Part shown: positions 44,492 through 54,966 of the stretch, piece by piece | How the letters are laid out: every line of letters begins with the position of its first letter | Numbering within the stretch: the first letter of the stretch is position 1 | NCBI GenBank assembly: GCA_033239125.1 | Contig: BSWB01000001.1 | Span: 40,831,501 to 40,895,500 of the forward strand | Length of the DNA: 64,000 bases | Origin: Fagopyrum homotropicum | Taxonomy: Eukaryota > Streptophyta > Magnoliopsida > Caryophyllales > Polygonaceae | Reading direction: 5' to 3' | Program-made: the position numbers and the translations under genes | The notes under the pieces: generated by a model | Seen by the model: only the letters and a program-made list of their open reading frames with translations | Databases searched by the model: none | What the model was told of the DNA's origin: nothing

Positions 44492-44605
44492 TAAATCAAG
44501 GAAGCAAAGAATAATGAGAAAACTTGAATCTTTGGATTAAAACCAAACCAAAAGCGTAAGAACAACGTTTCAAGTTTTCTCATTATTCTTTGCTTCCTTG
44601 ATTTA
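44492..44605. repeat. Perfect 36-bp inverted repeat, 42-bp spacer
   Basis: Arms 44492-44527 and 44570-44605 are exact reverse complements (left arm begins TAAATCAAGGAAGCAAAGAA). AAGAACAACGTT occurs at 44558 and again just after the right arm at 44604. After the right arm the LTR continues in the opposite orientation (TCCGTACACTGCGGGTT at 44631). Confidence 0.9.
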
Positions 44606-45330
44606 AGAACAACGTTGCAAGTTCTTTAGATTCCGTACACTGCGGGTTAAGGTTTGGCCGAAGGCCAAACCTAAACCCTTGCCTAAATCCTAACCTTGCT
44701 TAACCAAGGTTAACTCTTGCCTAAAGACCCCCTAGACCTCGCTTATGTTGGAGCGGTTTAAAAGAACCGTGATTAAGGATATTTTCGGACCACGGTTATA
44801 CGTAAAACCGTAGACAGTTAATTTTTTATTTTTTTTTAAAAATTCGGACCCCGGCTATTTTGAATAACCGGGCTATAATATTAATTTTTTGGTCAGACCA
44901 CGGTTATGTTTAAAAACCGGGGTGAAATAACATTTTTGGATCCCGGTTATTATAAATAACCGGGGTTTATTTTTCTCTATCAAAACACGGCGTTTTGAGG
45001 AAAAAAACCCTAGAAGGAGACGGAGAAAAGTCTTGGAGGTGAGCAGCGCTTGCGAATGGTAAGTAGTAAGTACGCACGGTCGCACCACCACCACCTTCTT
45101 CCTTCTCTTCTCTTTACTTTACCCTCGTTAGGGCTTCCGCTTTCTACATTTCGTTAGTGGCCTAAGCAGATTGACCGTGTTCAGAATGTTGAGCAACAAC
45201 TTGACAGTGCTATATATATCAAATTGGGAACAAGCACAAATCGAGGAGGAGAGAAGGAGTCATTAGAAACAATGTATACAAGGTATCCTTCCTTTAGCTT
45301 CGTATGATGACGATGATGAGTTAGAGGAGG

Positions 45331-46902
45331 AGTCATGTGGCGGCTATTAGGCGCCAGGACCAGCATAATGGTCGGATTGATGAGAAGAATGGTGGATTAC
45401 CTGAGGTTGAAGATGATAGTGATGAAGAGGATCTGATTACACAAGGTTTTGCTCAAGGGAGGCGTAATTGCCAAGTTGATGGCTGAAAAGATTGTCCTTA
45501 CTTGGATATTGTTAATCGCCAGGCAATGATCTCTTGATGTATATTTTATGCTTATTTGTGAGGTACTTGTTACTAGACAATATGAGCTAATTTAGGGTCA
45601 AGGATTTGGCCAAGTCTCCTATCTATACCAAAGTCTTATATTGATATGAGCTCGCATTGGAGTGTTTATTTATCCTTTGTGAGTGCAAATATGTAGTTCA
45701 TATGCTTCATTGAGGGAAGATTTGCACAGTTGCAATTTAGTTTTTAAGATACGATTTTCCTTTTTTCTGTATAAGAGCCTGGTTTCTTCCATGAAGTTTA
45801 CATTCTCAAGTAAGGTATTATGTGTGCAGTAAGGTATCCATACTCACATGTCATTATTTGATACATAAGACCCTGCATACTTTCAAAGGTGGAAACCCTG
45901 ATGCACCTACATACTTATGCCATGATAAAGGATTTGCATAAGCCATGAGCTAAATCACAACATGGCCGCCTTAGAAAAGTTTAGTTAAAGGATTGCACAA
46001 ATGATTTTGGGTTAGTATACAGAGTGTAATTCAACTAGAATAATCCATGACAATTGATCTTCAGTAGAATTTAGTAGTTGTTATTCTACTGTTTTGAACA
46101 CAATGTATTCCTTAACCTAGGTAACTTTAGATATTAGTAGTTGCTAATGCCCAAGAAAGGGTATGTTGGACAGTTTTAAGTGTTCAATGGTATAGCTTGA
46201 GTGTGGTTTCTTGACATATCTTCAATGTTGGTACCTAGAAGTTTTGCTATGAATGAAGTCATGGTTGGCTTAATGGCGTCACGTCTATGTTATGTGATTA
46301 TCTTCCGAAACCGACAATTGAGATTATTGTCAAATGTGAACATTAAGGGCTCGTTTGGTAGCGTTAGGAATCATTCCCGATAACGGAATGATTCCGAATC
46401 AATCAAAAAATACGTTTGGATAGTGGTCTTTTAACACATGATGGCAATCCCATAATTTCCATTTCCTTTCCTAACCCTTATCCGATTCCATTCCGTTTCC
46501 ATTCCACCGATCCAACCAAACGGGCACTAAAGTCTAACATATTCAAATTTCCCTTTTTAGGGGATTTTGATTGAATGTATGTTTAGACTTGTCTTGTTTA
46601 TATTTATTCTTTTGCAAATAAGTGTGCAGTTTTGAATGTTTGCTTTACTTGCATGTTTGGGATTTTGATTTTGAGAAGTTTTGCTCCGTCTCCTTGTCAA
46701 ACCAGAATGTTTATGCATGCCTTGTTTGTGGAAAGTACTACCAAGGAAGAGGTCAAAAATCTTATGCATATACTCACAGCCATGAAGCTGGACACCATGT
46801 TTTCATCAATCTTCAAACACAAAAAGTGTATTGCCTTCTTGATGGATATGAAATTGTTGACCGTTCATTAGATGACATTTGGCATGTGCTGAATCCAAGG
46901 TA
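45331..46902 (+). pseudogene. USP39/SAD1-like gene fragment (two exons)
   Basis: Exon one (about 45331-45520) encodes an acidic stretch (EVEDDSDEEDLI), then R-R-N-C-Q-V, an in-frame TGA, and C-P-Y-L-D-I-V-N-R-Q. After about 1.1 kb of intron-like sequence exon two (about 46660-46899) encodes the ZnF-UBP domain: D-F-D-F-E-K-F-C-S-V-S-L-S, C-L-V-C-G-K-Y-Y-Q-G-R-G, the H-S-H-E-A-G-H-H zinc ligands, and L-D-D-I-W-H-V-L-N-P-R. This order matches the plant homologue of USP39/SAD1, a tri-snRNP splicing factor with an inactive ubiquitin-protease fold. The protease part is missing. Both segments lie inside the CACTA element, so a captured fragment is likelier than a host gene. Confidence 0.82.
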
Positions 46903-47948
46903 TGCTTATAGTTTGATGGGAGAAGACATCGATAACTTGAGTCTAAAGGAACTTCATAATTTAGAGCAACAACTTGACATTGCTCTTAAGCACATCCAAA
47001 TAAAAAGAGTAAGTGCATTGATAAATGTTCTCAAAATGTGTTAGTTATGTCATTATATAACATAAGTGAATATCATAGTTTCATTTTTTTATTTCAGAAC
47101 CATTTGATGAATGACTCAATTTCTCAGCTACAGAAGCGGGTAAACCCTCCTAACAAATTCTTGAAAGTGCTGTAGTTCAGAATCGTGACATTTTTATAAA
47201 ATTCCATTTCTATTTGATGTGTCAGGACAAATTACTTCAGGAACAGGTCAATCTGCTTGCAAAGAAGTTTGGCAGTGAACTGGTTCGCTAATGTTGCCCC
47301 CGCGCCCATTTTATATGCATGACTTTGAATTGCTATGATGAATAGCATGTAAAGAAAAAGAAGAAGGCTCACCAAGTTCCTGAAACTGAGGCAAACCAAC
47401 AAGATTGTGACTTGAATTCATCCAACTTCCTTGCGACACAATGCCAATCTTGCATATTGGGTGAGGTTTTAAAATCTATATCCTCTAACCTTTATATTTG
47501 AGCTTTTATGTTTTCAACTTAGTCTAATATTAACATAAATGGATGCTTGGTGAGTTAGGTTAGAAATGTATCTAAATACTGCTTCCCCTCATGAGTGGCA
47601 TTATAGTACACTGAACATCTGAACTATTTTTCTTTACAAGTTTCTATTTGGTGATCTAAGTTTGCTGCTGCATTGAGTATTTTTGGATTGTTTATTATAA
47701 CTTAAAAGAATGTGGTTGACATTAAGACATTTGAAGGGCTTTATTTTAGGGAACTTGCCAAACACCACTTTAAATACTGGATGCTTTTCTTTGTTTGTGA
47801 CATTGATGCTAAGATTGAATGAACCCAATGTCATTTTCAGTGCAAGTAGTAACGGCTCGCAAATGAGTGAAACTGCTGCAAGGGAGACCGAATTCGGAAC
47901 CAGTTTGTGGTGCAGATTCCTTCCTGGATGCGTCCCATGGGAGAATAG
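46903..47948 (+). pseudogene. FRUITFULL/AP1-like MADS gene, 3' half (K-box to C-terminus)
   Basis: K-box exon (46916-47008): M-G-E-D-I-D-N-L-S-L-K-E-L-H-N-L-E-Q-Q, ending at a GTAAGT donor. Next exon 47098-47139 and the next 47226-47267 are each 42 bases (14 codons, NHLMNDSISQLQKR and DKLLQEQVNLLAKK), the exon size typical of this family, with introns of 89 and 86 bases. The donor after 47267 is lost. A decayed exon near 47350-47460 (LNSSNFL) and a last exon 47841-47948 ending I-P-S-W-M-R-P-M-G-E then TAG resemble the FUL motif L-P-x-W-M-L-R. The MADS DNA-binding part is absent. Read in frame with the preceding USP39-like exon. Confidence 0.85.
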
Positions 47949-48154
47949 CAAACCAAGTGTTTTCACCTTTACATATTTATGTAGATATGCAAGGCTCATG
48001 AGTGGGTTCAACAGGCTTAAGATCCTGATGTAGTACTATATATATGTAAATGTCTGAGTAGTAGACGAGTTGGAGTCTTTCTACACTGAGTTGGGATCGG
48101 ACATGTCACATATGCAGCAGAGAAGAAATGATTTTCATGAGTTGTAATAGAAGT

Positions 48155-49638
48155 CAGTGGCGGCCGCAGGATTTCTAAAGGGGGGGGCAAAAAATATATT
48201 TTCGAAATATAGAATAACTAATCAAATTCTTCGATTTTTGCATCAACATGATTGTTTGGTGTTAATTTTAGGGATTACATATAGAAATGAGGATTAAACT
48301 TTGTATTAGTGAAATTTGAAGAATCTGATGCACAATCTGAACAAGATACAATGTGTTTGATTCTGGGAGTAATATTCAAGCAACTTCACTGTTTCACAAC
48401 CTCAATATTCAATCAATAACAAACAATATGTGCAATGATCTATAAGCCCAATGTGCAGGCAATCGAACACCAAGCTAGTCTGATATCAACAACTAAACAC
48501 ATTAGCACCCACCTTCATGCTTTTGCACTTCAGCAGCTTTTGCCTTATGCACTTTAATTGAGCACCTTCTATACAACTGAACACCAAGCTAGTATTGAAA
48601 ACTCATCTCATTGATCTTTCACTACAACATCTCAAGACCATTGATAGATACAAAGTCATCAAATGTAAGTAAAAAAAGAAGGCAATTCTACCAATAGTCA
48701 TAAAAGGGTAAAAAAAAAAGAAGCAGCAGAATGATGACTAGATTTTTATCCAGAAAACATAAATCCATGTGGTATTGCTGTTGCTATTTGAATTTGAATG
48801 AAGCAAATGAAAATTAAGTTGCTGAAACCCATTACTAATCTCATTGTTAGTCAGATTAGTGGGTTCTTCCCAAATGTCTTTAGATCCATCATCAAAATTG
48901 AGAGCATATCTTGAAGGATCATACCTGAAACTTTCTTCTTCCTCTTCCATTGTTAGCTTTCTTCACTGCAGCTCTCATCTTCCAAAACAATATTCTCCAT
49001 TGCTTCTTGCCATAGCTGCTCGCAGCTCACTCAAAACAGCTTTCCTGTAACAACCCATATCAAAGATTGAATCTTTCTTAAATCTGGATGATTATAATGA
49101 GAATCTAAGAACTACCCAGAAGAGTATAACGAATTTGAGATAGAGGGTAAGTGAGAAATCAGAACAAAGAGAATTTCAAAAACCCTAAATTCTAGATCAA
49201 AGTCCAGAAACAAGATTCAAGCAAACTCGTATTAAAATAAACATTCAAATAGAATTTGAGATAAAGGGTAAGTGAGAAATCAGAACAAAGAGTATAGCGA
49301 ATGCGAGACCGGGGCCGGAAGGAAAGACGGCGCCGCTGGGCAGTGGAGTCGCAGTCGCTGGTGGCTCGCTGGGCAGTGGAAAGGCCGGCGGCGAAGCTTG
49401 CGGCCGCAGTCGAGACTAGGGCAGGACGCGAAGCCTGCGAGAGTCAGGAGGAGAGACGTGAAGCGCGAGATGGCGAGAGTTCTTCAACGTGTAAACCTAA
49501 ACCCTTTTCTGAAAAAATTTTCATTTTCCACAATACAGAAAACGACGTCGTTTTGGATTTTTTTTTTTATAATTTTTTTCTTCTTCCTTGGAGGGTGGGG
49601 CAGCTGCCCCACCCTGCCCCACCCTAGGGCCGCCACTG
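48155..49638. mobile_element. Non-autonomous hAT element nested in the CACTA element (1484 bp)
   Basis: Perfect 8-bp duplication ATAGAAGT (48147-48154 and 49639-49646). Ends CAGTGGCGGCCGCAGG and (reverse complement of the right end) CAGTGGCGGCCCTAGG are inverted repeats. It holds a GC-rich stretch (49310-49480) and, on the minus strand at 48738-48950, a short frame MEEEEESFRYDPSRYALN that may be a captured first exon of a plant gene I do not recognise. No transposase. Confidence 0.9.
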
Positions 49639-49924
49639 ATAGAAGTGATGTAAGAGTACGGTACTGTTGGAGACTTGGATTGCGCTTGGATAATGTAACT
49701 TTTTTCTAGTAATGCTATCTTCATTTGCTAATATTAGACCTTGGTATATTCGGATTCAAGTCAAACTCGTATTCATTCGCTATTATTAGTCTAAATTTAA
49801 AGGGGTCGAAAAAATAGCATTGAGATATGCTTGAACCTTGTTTTCTCAGGATTGGTGATGGATGATTCTTGAACAAGTGGAGCTTAGAAGAGAAATATCC
49901 AGAAAAAAAAAAATGGAGCAAAAT

Positions 49925-50223
49925 ACCCCGGTTATATTACAAAACTAGGGTCTGAAAATATCCCGGTTATTTAAAAAACCGGGGTCCCAAAAATACCACG
50001 GTTATTTTGAATAACCGGGGTCCGGAAATTACCCCGGTTATTTTAAATAACCGGGGTCCCAAAATTACCCCGGTTATTTAAAATAACCGGGGTCCAAAAA
50101 AAATAACCCGGTGACAAATACCGTGGTGCGAATGCCCGAACCTCGCTCTCGTTAACCACGCTTCAATAACCGGGTTCCCATGTACAATATAACCGGGGTC
50201 TACCCCACCTTTTTGTACTAGTG
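49925..50223. repeat. CACTA subterminal palindromic repeats, right end
   Basis: Four to five copies of ACCCCGGTTATTT paired with AAATAACCGGGGT at about 49928, 49962, 49998, 50032 and 50067, spaced about 35 bp. In CACTA elements such repeats are bound by the element-encoded TNPA-type protein. The left arm (44840-44970) has the same repeat in weaker form. Confidence 0.75.
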
Positions 50224-51529
50224 AAAGGTTGTTGAGGCTGCAATATAGAAATGATCTAAAGGTAAGAATTAATCTCAAATACCTACCCATGCCCAAACCC
50301 AAGGAATCAAAGATAAACTAAAACGGTTAAGGTTGTGACACTCGAAACCGAAATAGAGGATGTTGAGTCTCACTACTACCTAGGAAAGGCAAGCCAATGC
50401 TATATTAAAGCATATCTGTAACTTTGGATTAAAGCAAAAGCAAGGGTCGTAAAACAGGGAAAATCACGGCTAGATCTTGAGATTCCACGGCCGTGGAACT
50501 CAAGAACATACCGTGGTTTAGGGTGTCGACGATGTTTCTCACACTCTCAGGGTCCAATCAAGTTACGATCGATCTATCATTATCTAAGCCACAACTATCA
50601 ACCCTTCACCTTAGAATTGCTAAAGGGTTTTAGCCAAAAACCATCATCATGATATCAAAAATCAAATTAAAAAAAAAGAAAGATAAAAACCCTCGAAAAC
50701 TCAATAACAGCTCAAAGTAAATCTCGAATCCGAATAACAAAAATAGTATGTTTATGAATTCAGAAAATGGAATAAGAATCCTCACAACGATCTTAGGGAA
50801 CAATGAAGAAACGGAGTGTCAATCCGTCTCCAAAAGTGAAAACCCTAAGAAAATCTCCAAAGTACGTAATCTCCAATGTCGCATCTTTCACCAATCTTCA
50901 ATCCTCCAGGTGAAATGAACCCTAAATAGCCGTCTTCAAAGCCCTAAGTAAAGATGTAAGCGAAGGTCCTCGAAACTCTCTTCTCAAGCCTTCTTATAGG
51001 CGAAAATAGGGTTACGGGAAAGCCCAATGACGTTGCTGACGTGGCAAATATGACACGTCACAAAATCATGGAAATCATGGTCATGTACAAATTTCCACGG
51101 CCGTGGTTTAGGCCGTGGAACTTTCTGTTGTGCTTCAAACTCACTTCCACGATCCAATTGCCAAATCCACGGCCGTAATTTAGGGCGTGGTTCCTCAAAT
51201 CCTTGTCCACGACCGTAATTTAGGGCTTGGATTCCCAAATTCTTTGTTTTTGCCTTTGTTTCGTGATGTTCTTCACATAAGCTCCTTCTTTAGCTGCACC
51301 AAAGCATCTCCTTGCCATCAAGCATGATCAAATACTCCTCTTCTTCCACATTTTGCTCCAATCCAAGCCTTTACTCACCTAAAAACAAAGCAAAGCTAGT
51401 GTAGATCTCTATATCGACAAAGTGGGTGAATGAGCTCATAAATGCCTCAAACTCATCTCTATGTACACATAAAAGAGGGAAAAACAACTAAAACAAGTGC
51501 CTAAAATATAGTCATATTTCATGCTAACA
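50224..51529 (-). repeat. Athila-like LTR fragment, element A/B type
   Basis: Begins in mid-LTR (AAAGGTTGTTGAGGCT, equivalent to 14092 in element B) directly after the CACTA terminus and runs to the LTR outer end ATGCTAACA at 51529. Exact CCACGGCCGTGG at 50485-50496 and 51095-51106. The missing 350 or so bases of the LTR are not on the other side of the CACTA element, where a different LTR subfamily lies. Confidence 0.85.
51095..51215 (-). promoter_or_regulatory. Palindrome array in LTR fragment
   Basis: CCACGGCCGTGG at 51095-51106, then GGCCGTGG, CCACGGCCGT at 51170 and CCACGACCGT at 51208 joined by AATTTAGGGCGTGG-like linkers, as in elements A and B. Confidence 0.5.
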
Positions 51530-53138
51530 ATAATCATGCATATTGTGGAGGTTTTACCTCAATTTACCTTGTATTTGGAGAGATTTTTGTACCTTTAAGG
51601 TTTATTTTATTTATATTCCGGAAATAAAGGTCTACACGAGTTTTGGTTGAATTATAGGTGAATTCGTTGGAATTGGAAGCAAAAGTGGAGCAAAGAGTAT
51701 CTAAGGTCAATAAGGAAGTTTAAGGAACCTTAGAGGAGTCATGAAGACCAAAGGAAGTGTGTAAAAGGGTCACTAAAGGAAGGAAGGAAACAAGTCAAGA
51801 GACGAGCACTTTCTGTTGAAGAAAATCGAGCCATTTACACAAGAGATCGGACGATTTTCCACACAAAAATCGGACGGTTTTTATTGCTTTTAATCGAACG
51901 ATTTTCCTTCAGCTTTCGCCTAAAAATATTACGATCCAAAGCCCATCAGGCCTGAGAAGTGATATGCCAAGTGGCCCATTGGTGAGAAAGTATACATTGA
52001 ACCCTAGGAACGAAAATCGGGGGTTGGCAGCGTGGAAGATTTACATAATTTTACGGGATTGAAGGTTCTTGGAGAGAGGATTGAAGGAAAGAAACAAGAA
52101 GTCAAGATTCAAGAAGTTTGTGAGATCTTTTGTTTCCCTTCTGATTCTTGTGATTTGTGAACACATTATTGAGTGTTTCGAGAGATTCTTTGAAAGATTT
52201 TAAGGTTTGATTACAGATTCGGAGATTATTTGGTTTTTATTCAAAGTTCGAGTTTTATTTGGTTTTATTCATTCAATCTTGATTTTGAATTGAATATGAA
52301 AATGGTTGGCTAAAAACCTCGTGATTCTGGGGAGAATAGTTGATGATTGAGGCTTAGATGATGATAGACTTAACTCATTTAACCATTTGGACCCTGAGAG
52401 TCGAGATTTAACTTTGCGACAATAGATAAATCGATCTGTTCTAACGGAAATTGACCGATTTAGTGAAGAACAACCCGATTTATTCTCCTGACGATCTTTA
52501 CTTGATTTATTCTTTAACCAAGGTTAACCCTTGCCTAAATCCTAACCTTGCTTAACCTTTTTAACCCTTATTCAATTGTGAGAAGAGAATTCATCATTGA
52601 TTCTTCATTTGATAACTAAAGTTTGCAAGATTTGGGTAATAGAGAGACTCAACATCCTCTATTAAGGTTTGAGTGTGCTTTTTATCTTTATCTTCGAGAG
52701 TCATATCCTTGGGTTTTGGGTGGTTAGTTTGAGTGTTAATCTTGTCCTTAGACCTTTCCATATTGCAGCCTCAACAACCTTTATAGAGAGAGCCTTTGGG
52801 TTAGATATATAGGTTTTGGAACTTCGCCGTACAATACCTTCCTTCGAAACACATAACCTTGGCAACGCGAACTCTGTCCTTTGATCTTTAGAAGTGTCTT
52901 GAATCGAAAGCCGCAGTCGGATACTTGAATCCTTGGAATCATTTGTCTCCTTATTAATTAGAAAATCTTTTACACCTTGCCACATAATTTGAAATCGATT
53001 TTATTCTCACCAAATCCCTGAGTTAGACTCTGGAATTTCTTGCCTTACTACAACTGATCCGTACACTGCGGGTTCGCTTTTGCATAAGTTCTAGTTATTA
53101 ATTTTAAGACTTTGACGCACATACTTTTGAGCGAACAT
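51530..53138 (+). repeat. Solo LTR of element C type (about 1.6 kb)
   Basis: Ends ACTTTTGAGCGAACA at 53138, identical in this stretch to the LTR end before the primer site of element C (57030). Carries the conserved blocks GACCCTGAGAG and CCGTACACTGCGGGTTCGC (53060). Motifs ATCG-NN-CGAT at 51846-51855 and 51893-51902. What follows is a hAT transposase fragment, not a primer site, so it is solo. The exact start is uncertain because it abuts the previous LTR end. Confidence 0.8.
51826..51907 (+). promoter_or_regulatory. Inverted-repeat array in element C-type LTR
   Basis: GATCGGACGATTTT, AAATCGGACGGTTTT and AATCGAACGATTTT within 80 bases; same LTR position as the CCACGGCCGTGG array of elements A and B. 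Confidence 0.5.
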
Positions 53139-53406
53139 TAGCTCCGAAGTATCCAAGATTGTGCAACAACTCATGGTCGTGCCCGCATCAATGTTGGCCG
53201 TGGAGCAAGCTTTTAGTCAAGGAGGAAACATGCTAAGTTACAAGAGAAGTCAATTGAAGTTTGAAAAATTTGAGGCACAAGTATGCGTTCAAGATTGGAT
53301 AAGGGCGGAGAAGCGGAAACGACGGAATGTCCCGGTTTATGACTCAATATCAAATTCCAACTCCGATGATCTGGGCACCACTTCCGAGTCCGAGGTGGAA
53401 AGGTAA
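53139..53406 (+). pseudogene. hAT transposase C-terminal (dimerisation) fragment
   Basis: Open for about 89 codons to a TAA-free end at TAA-like stop TAA/TAG region (stop at 53404-53406). V-V-P-A-S-M-L-A-V-E-Q-A-F-S-Q-G-G and V-C-V-Q-D-W-I-R match the hAT C-terminal dimerisation domain (usual form: P-x-S-x-x-x-S-E-x-x-F-S-x-x-G and C-x-x-D-W). A Ser/Asp/Glu-rich tail ends the protein. The rest of the transposase is missing on the left, where the solo LTR begins. Confidence 0.85.
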
Positions 53407-53611
53407 GAGGGTCACAAAAATAACTTGAAAGTCCGAAAAAAGGTAAGCAAAGGTAAGAGAACTATGTACGCTTTGATTCCTCTTAACCCTAAGAGAATAA
53501 TTATACAACCGGAAAACCGGTTCAAGCCCTTTCCTTTTTTTATTTCAATTAGTAATCTAAAAAAAACGAGAGCAAACTCGTTTTTCTAAATAAAATTACT
53601 AACTAAAACAA

Positions 53612-53683
53612 CGAGAGCAAGCTCGGTCATAATTTCCAAAACCTCGGACGAGATTTTGGAAATTATGACCGAGTTTGCTCTCG
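53612..53683. repeat. Near-perfect 72-bp palindrome (hairpin)
   Basis: Arms 53612-53646 and 53649-53683, 35 bases each, match at 33 positions with a 2-base centre. A smaller related hairpin, AACGAGAGCAAACTCGTT, lies at about 53565-53583 and is followed by T runs. It sits in the 3' flank of the hAT transposase end, where it could be a subterminal part of that transposon. Confidence 0.8.
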
Positions 53684-53719
53684 GTTTCTTTAAATTAAAT
53701 TTCAATAAGCTAAATATAA

Positions 53720-54960
53720 ATTAGCTAACATGTTTACATCGAGTTAGAAAGAAGACGGACAACAAGTTGTGCCGCCAATCCTTTTTGAATAGCGAATCCG
53801 ATCCTCCTAAAAACAACATCAGAAGACCTTGGAGACATAACGTTGCCATGCAAGACCCGTTGCACCATCTTGAGAATTCCAATAGCATCGGGCGCAAGGC
53901 AGGAAGCCAAAAGTGTCGAAAGCGAATGAAAGAAACACATGTTGGTTTTCAATACTAGCTCTCTCATGTTTGGCCACCTTAGCAGAAGCCGTAATAACCG
54001 CCGCCTTACCCACCACAAAAGGCCCACTACCCGAACAAACAAGTGGGGAAACTCAGTCAAATCGATGCAAGCATGTTTTCCACCCGCCCATCCAAACACC
54101 AAGACATCCGGCCTCAACGTGGACCTCCACACACGTGGGCCAGTCAAGAAGGACACAAGCGTCTCCTTCTTTACAAAGACCCCCACTCTCCTAAACACAT
54201 CACAAACACATCACAATCTAGTTCATGCCTATATTTGAAGCGAGAAATCTCTTTACAATGAACTGCATGCTCCCCAAAAGAATCTAGAATTCTTCGACAA
54301 ATGGGCATACGGCAAATCTCATCAACCGGGTATAGAGAAATCATTAGGGAATACTTAAGAACCGAACGATACTCATTCGGGGACATACATTGCCCAAGTC
54401 CATCAATAGGTATGGCAAGAAGGAAATCTTGGCTATGCATGGATTGAAGACACTTGAAAACCGTTTTTTGTCTAAGGGTCAAATCAAAAGTAACTTCCAT
54501 CTTCTCATGGTCTTACTAAAAAGAGCACTCGCCAAAGCATGTTAGGATTTAGGGGGACGGTGTTCTTGACGGTAAGTCCGGCAAAATTGAAACCAGGAAT
54601 AGAAGCTTGAAGATTACCCAAAGCTCCTTAAAACTTTGAGCCCATTTCTAAAACTCTACTGTCCTGCAAAATGTGGTCTTGGAGTTCCCAAGACTGGGCC
54701 CTAGAGGCAACAAAAGCAAAGGAAGACGTCTCCATAGCAAAGTCTAAACCAAGCCCCCCAAATCGAATAGGCAAAGAAGCAAGTTGCCAATGAAGATCTC
54801 CAAAAAATGGGTCCTCACAAACCACAATATCCTCAACTGATCTACGAAGCTCAACATAAAAATAAGTTGTTGCACTCTCCCAATGCCCCAAATGACAAGT
54901 ACTCAGGCCAAAATACATCTTAGTAACACCCAAACAAGAACGAAGCAAGAGAAGCTCCCT
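53720..54960 (-). pseudogene. Reverse-transcriptase-type retroelement remnant (C-terminal part)
   Basis: Minus-strand pieces in several frames: FFGDLHWQLASLPIRFGGLG (about 54750-54820), A-Q-D-F-L-L-A-I-P-I-D-G-L-G-Q-C-M-S-like (about 54390-54450), D-S-F-G-E-H-A-V-H-C (about 54260-54290), F-G-W-A-G-G-K-H-A-C-I-D-L-T (about 54060-54100) and S-P-R-S-x-x-V-V-F-x-R-I-G-F-A-I-Q-K-G-L-A-A-Q-L-V (about 53760-53830). I recognise this order from the C-terminal region of a widespread plant RT-containing element family; I cannot assign its class with certainty. The RT palm is not in the window. Confidence 0.6.
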
Positions 54961-54966
54961 TTGCGG

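Larger units (their letters stand above)
44740..50223. mobile_element. CACTA-type element carrying captured gene pieces
   Basis: The right edge is CACTAGTACAAAAAGGTGG on the minus strand (50205-50223), a standard CACTA terminus. Subterminal arms on both sides have the same repeats, ACCCCGGTTATTT and its complement AAATAACCGGGGT: at 44840-44970 on the left and 49925-50110 on the right. The exact left terminus is not identifiable (lost or degenerate), so 44740 is approximate. No transposase is present; the interior holds a USP39-like and a FRUITFULL-like gene fragment plus a nested hAT element. Best described as a gene-capturing non-autonomous CACTA. Confidence 0.72.

Noticed and set aside
49272..49709. 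GC-rich frames as a host gene
   Set aside because: They lie wholly inside the 1484-bp hAT element and run across its end; no domain seen.
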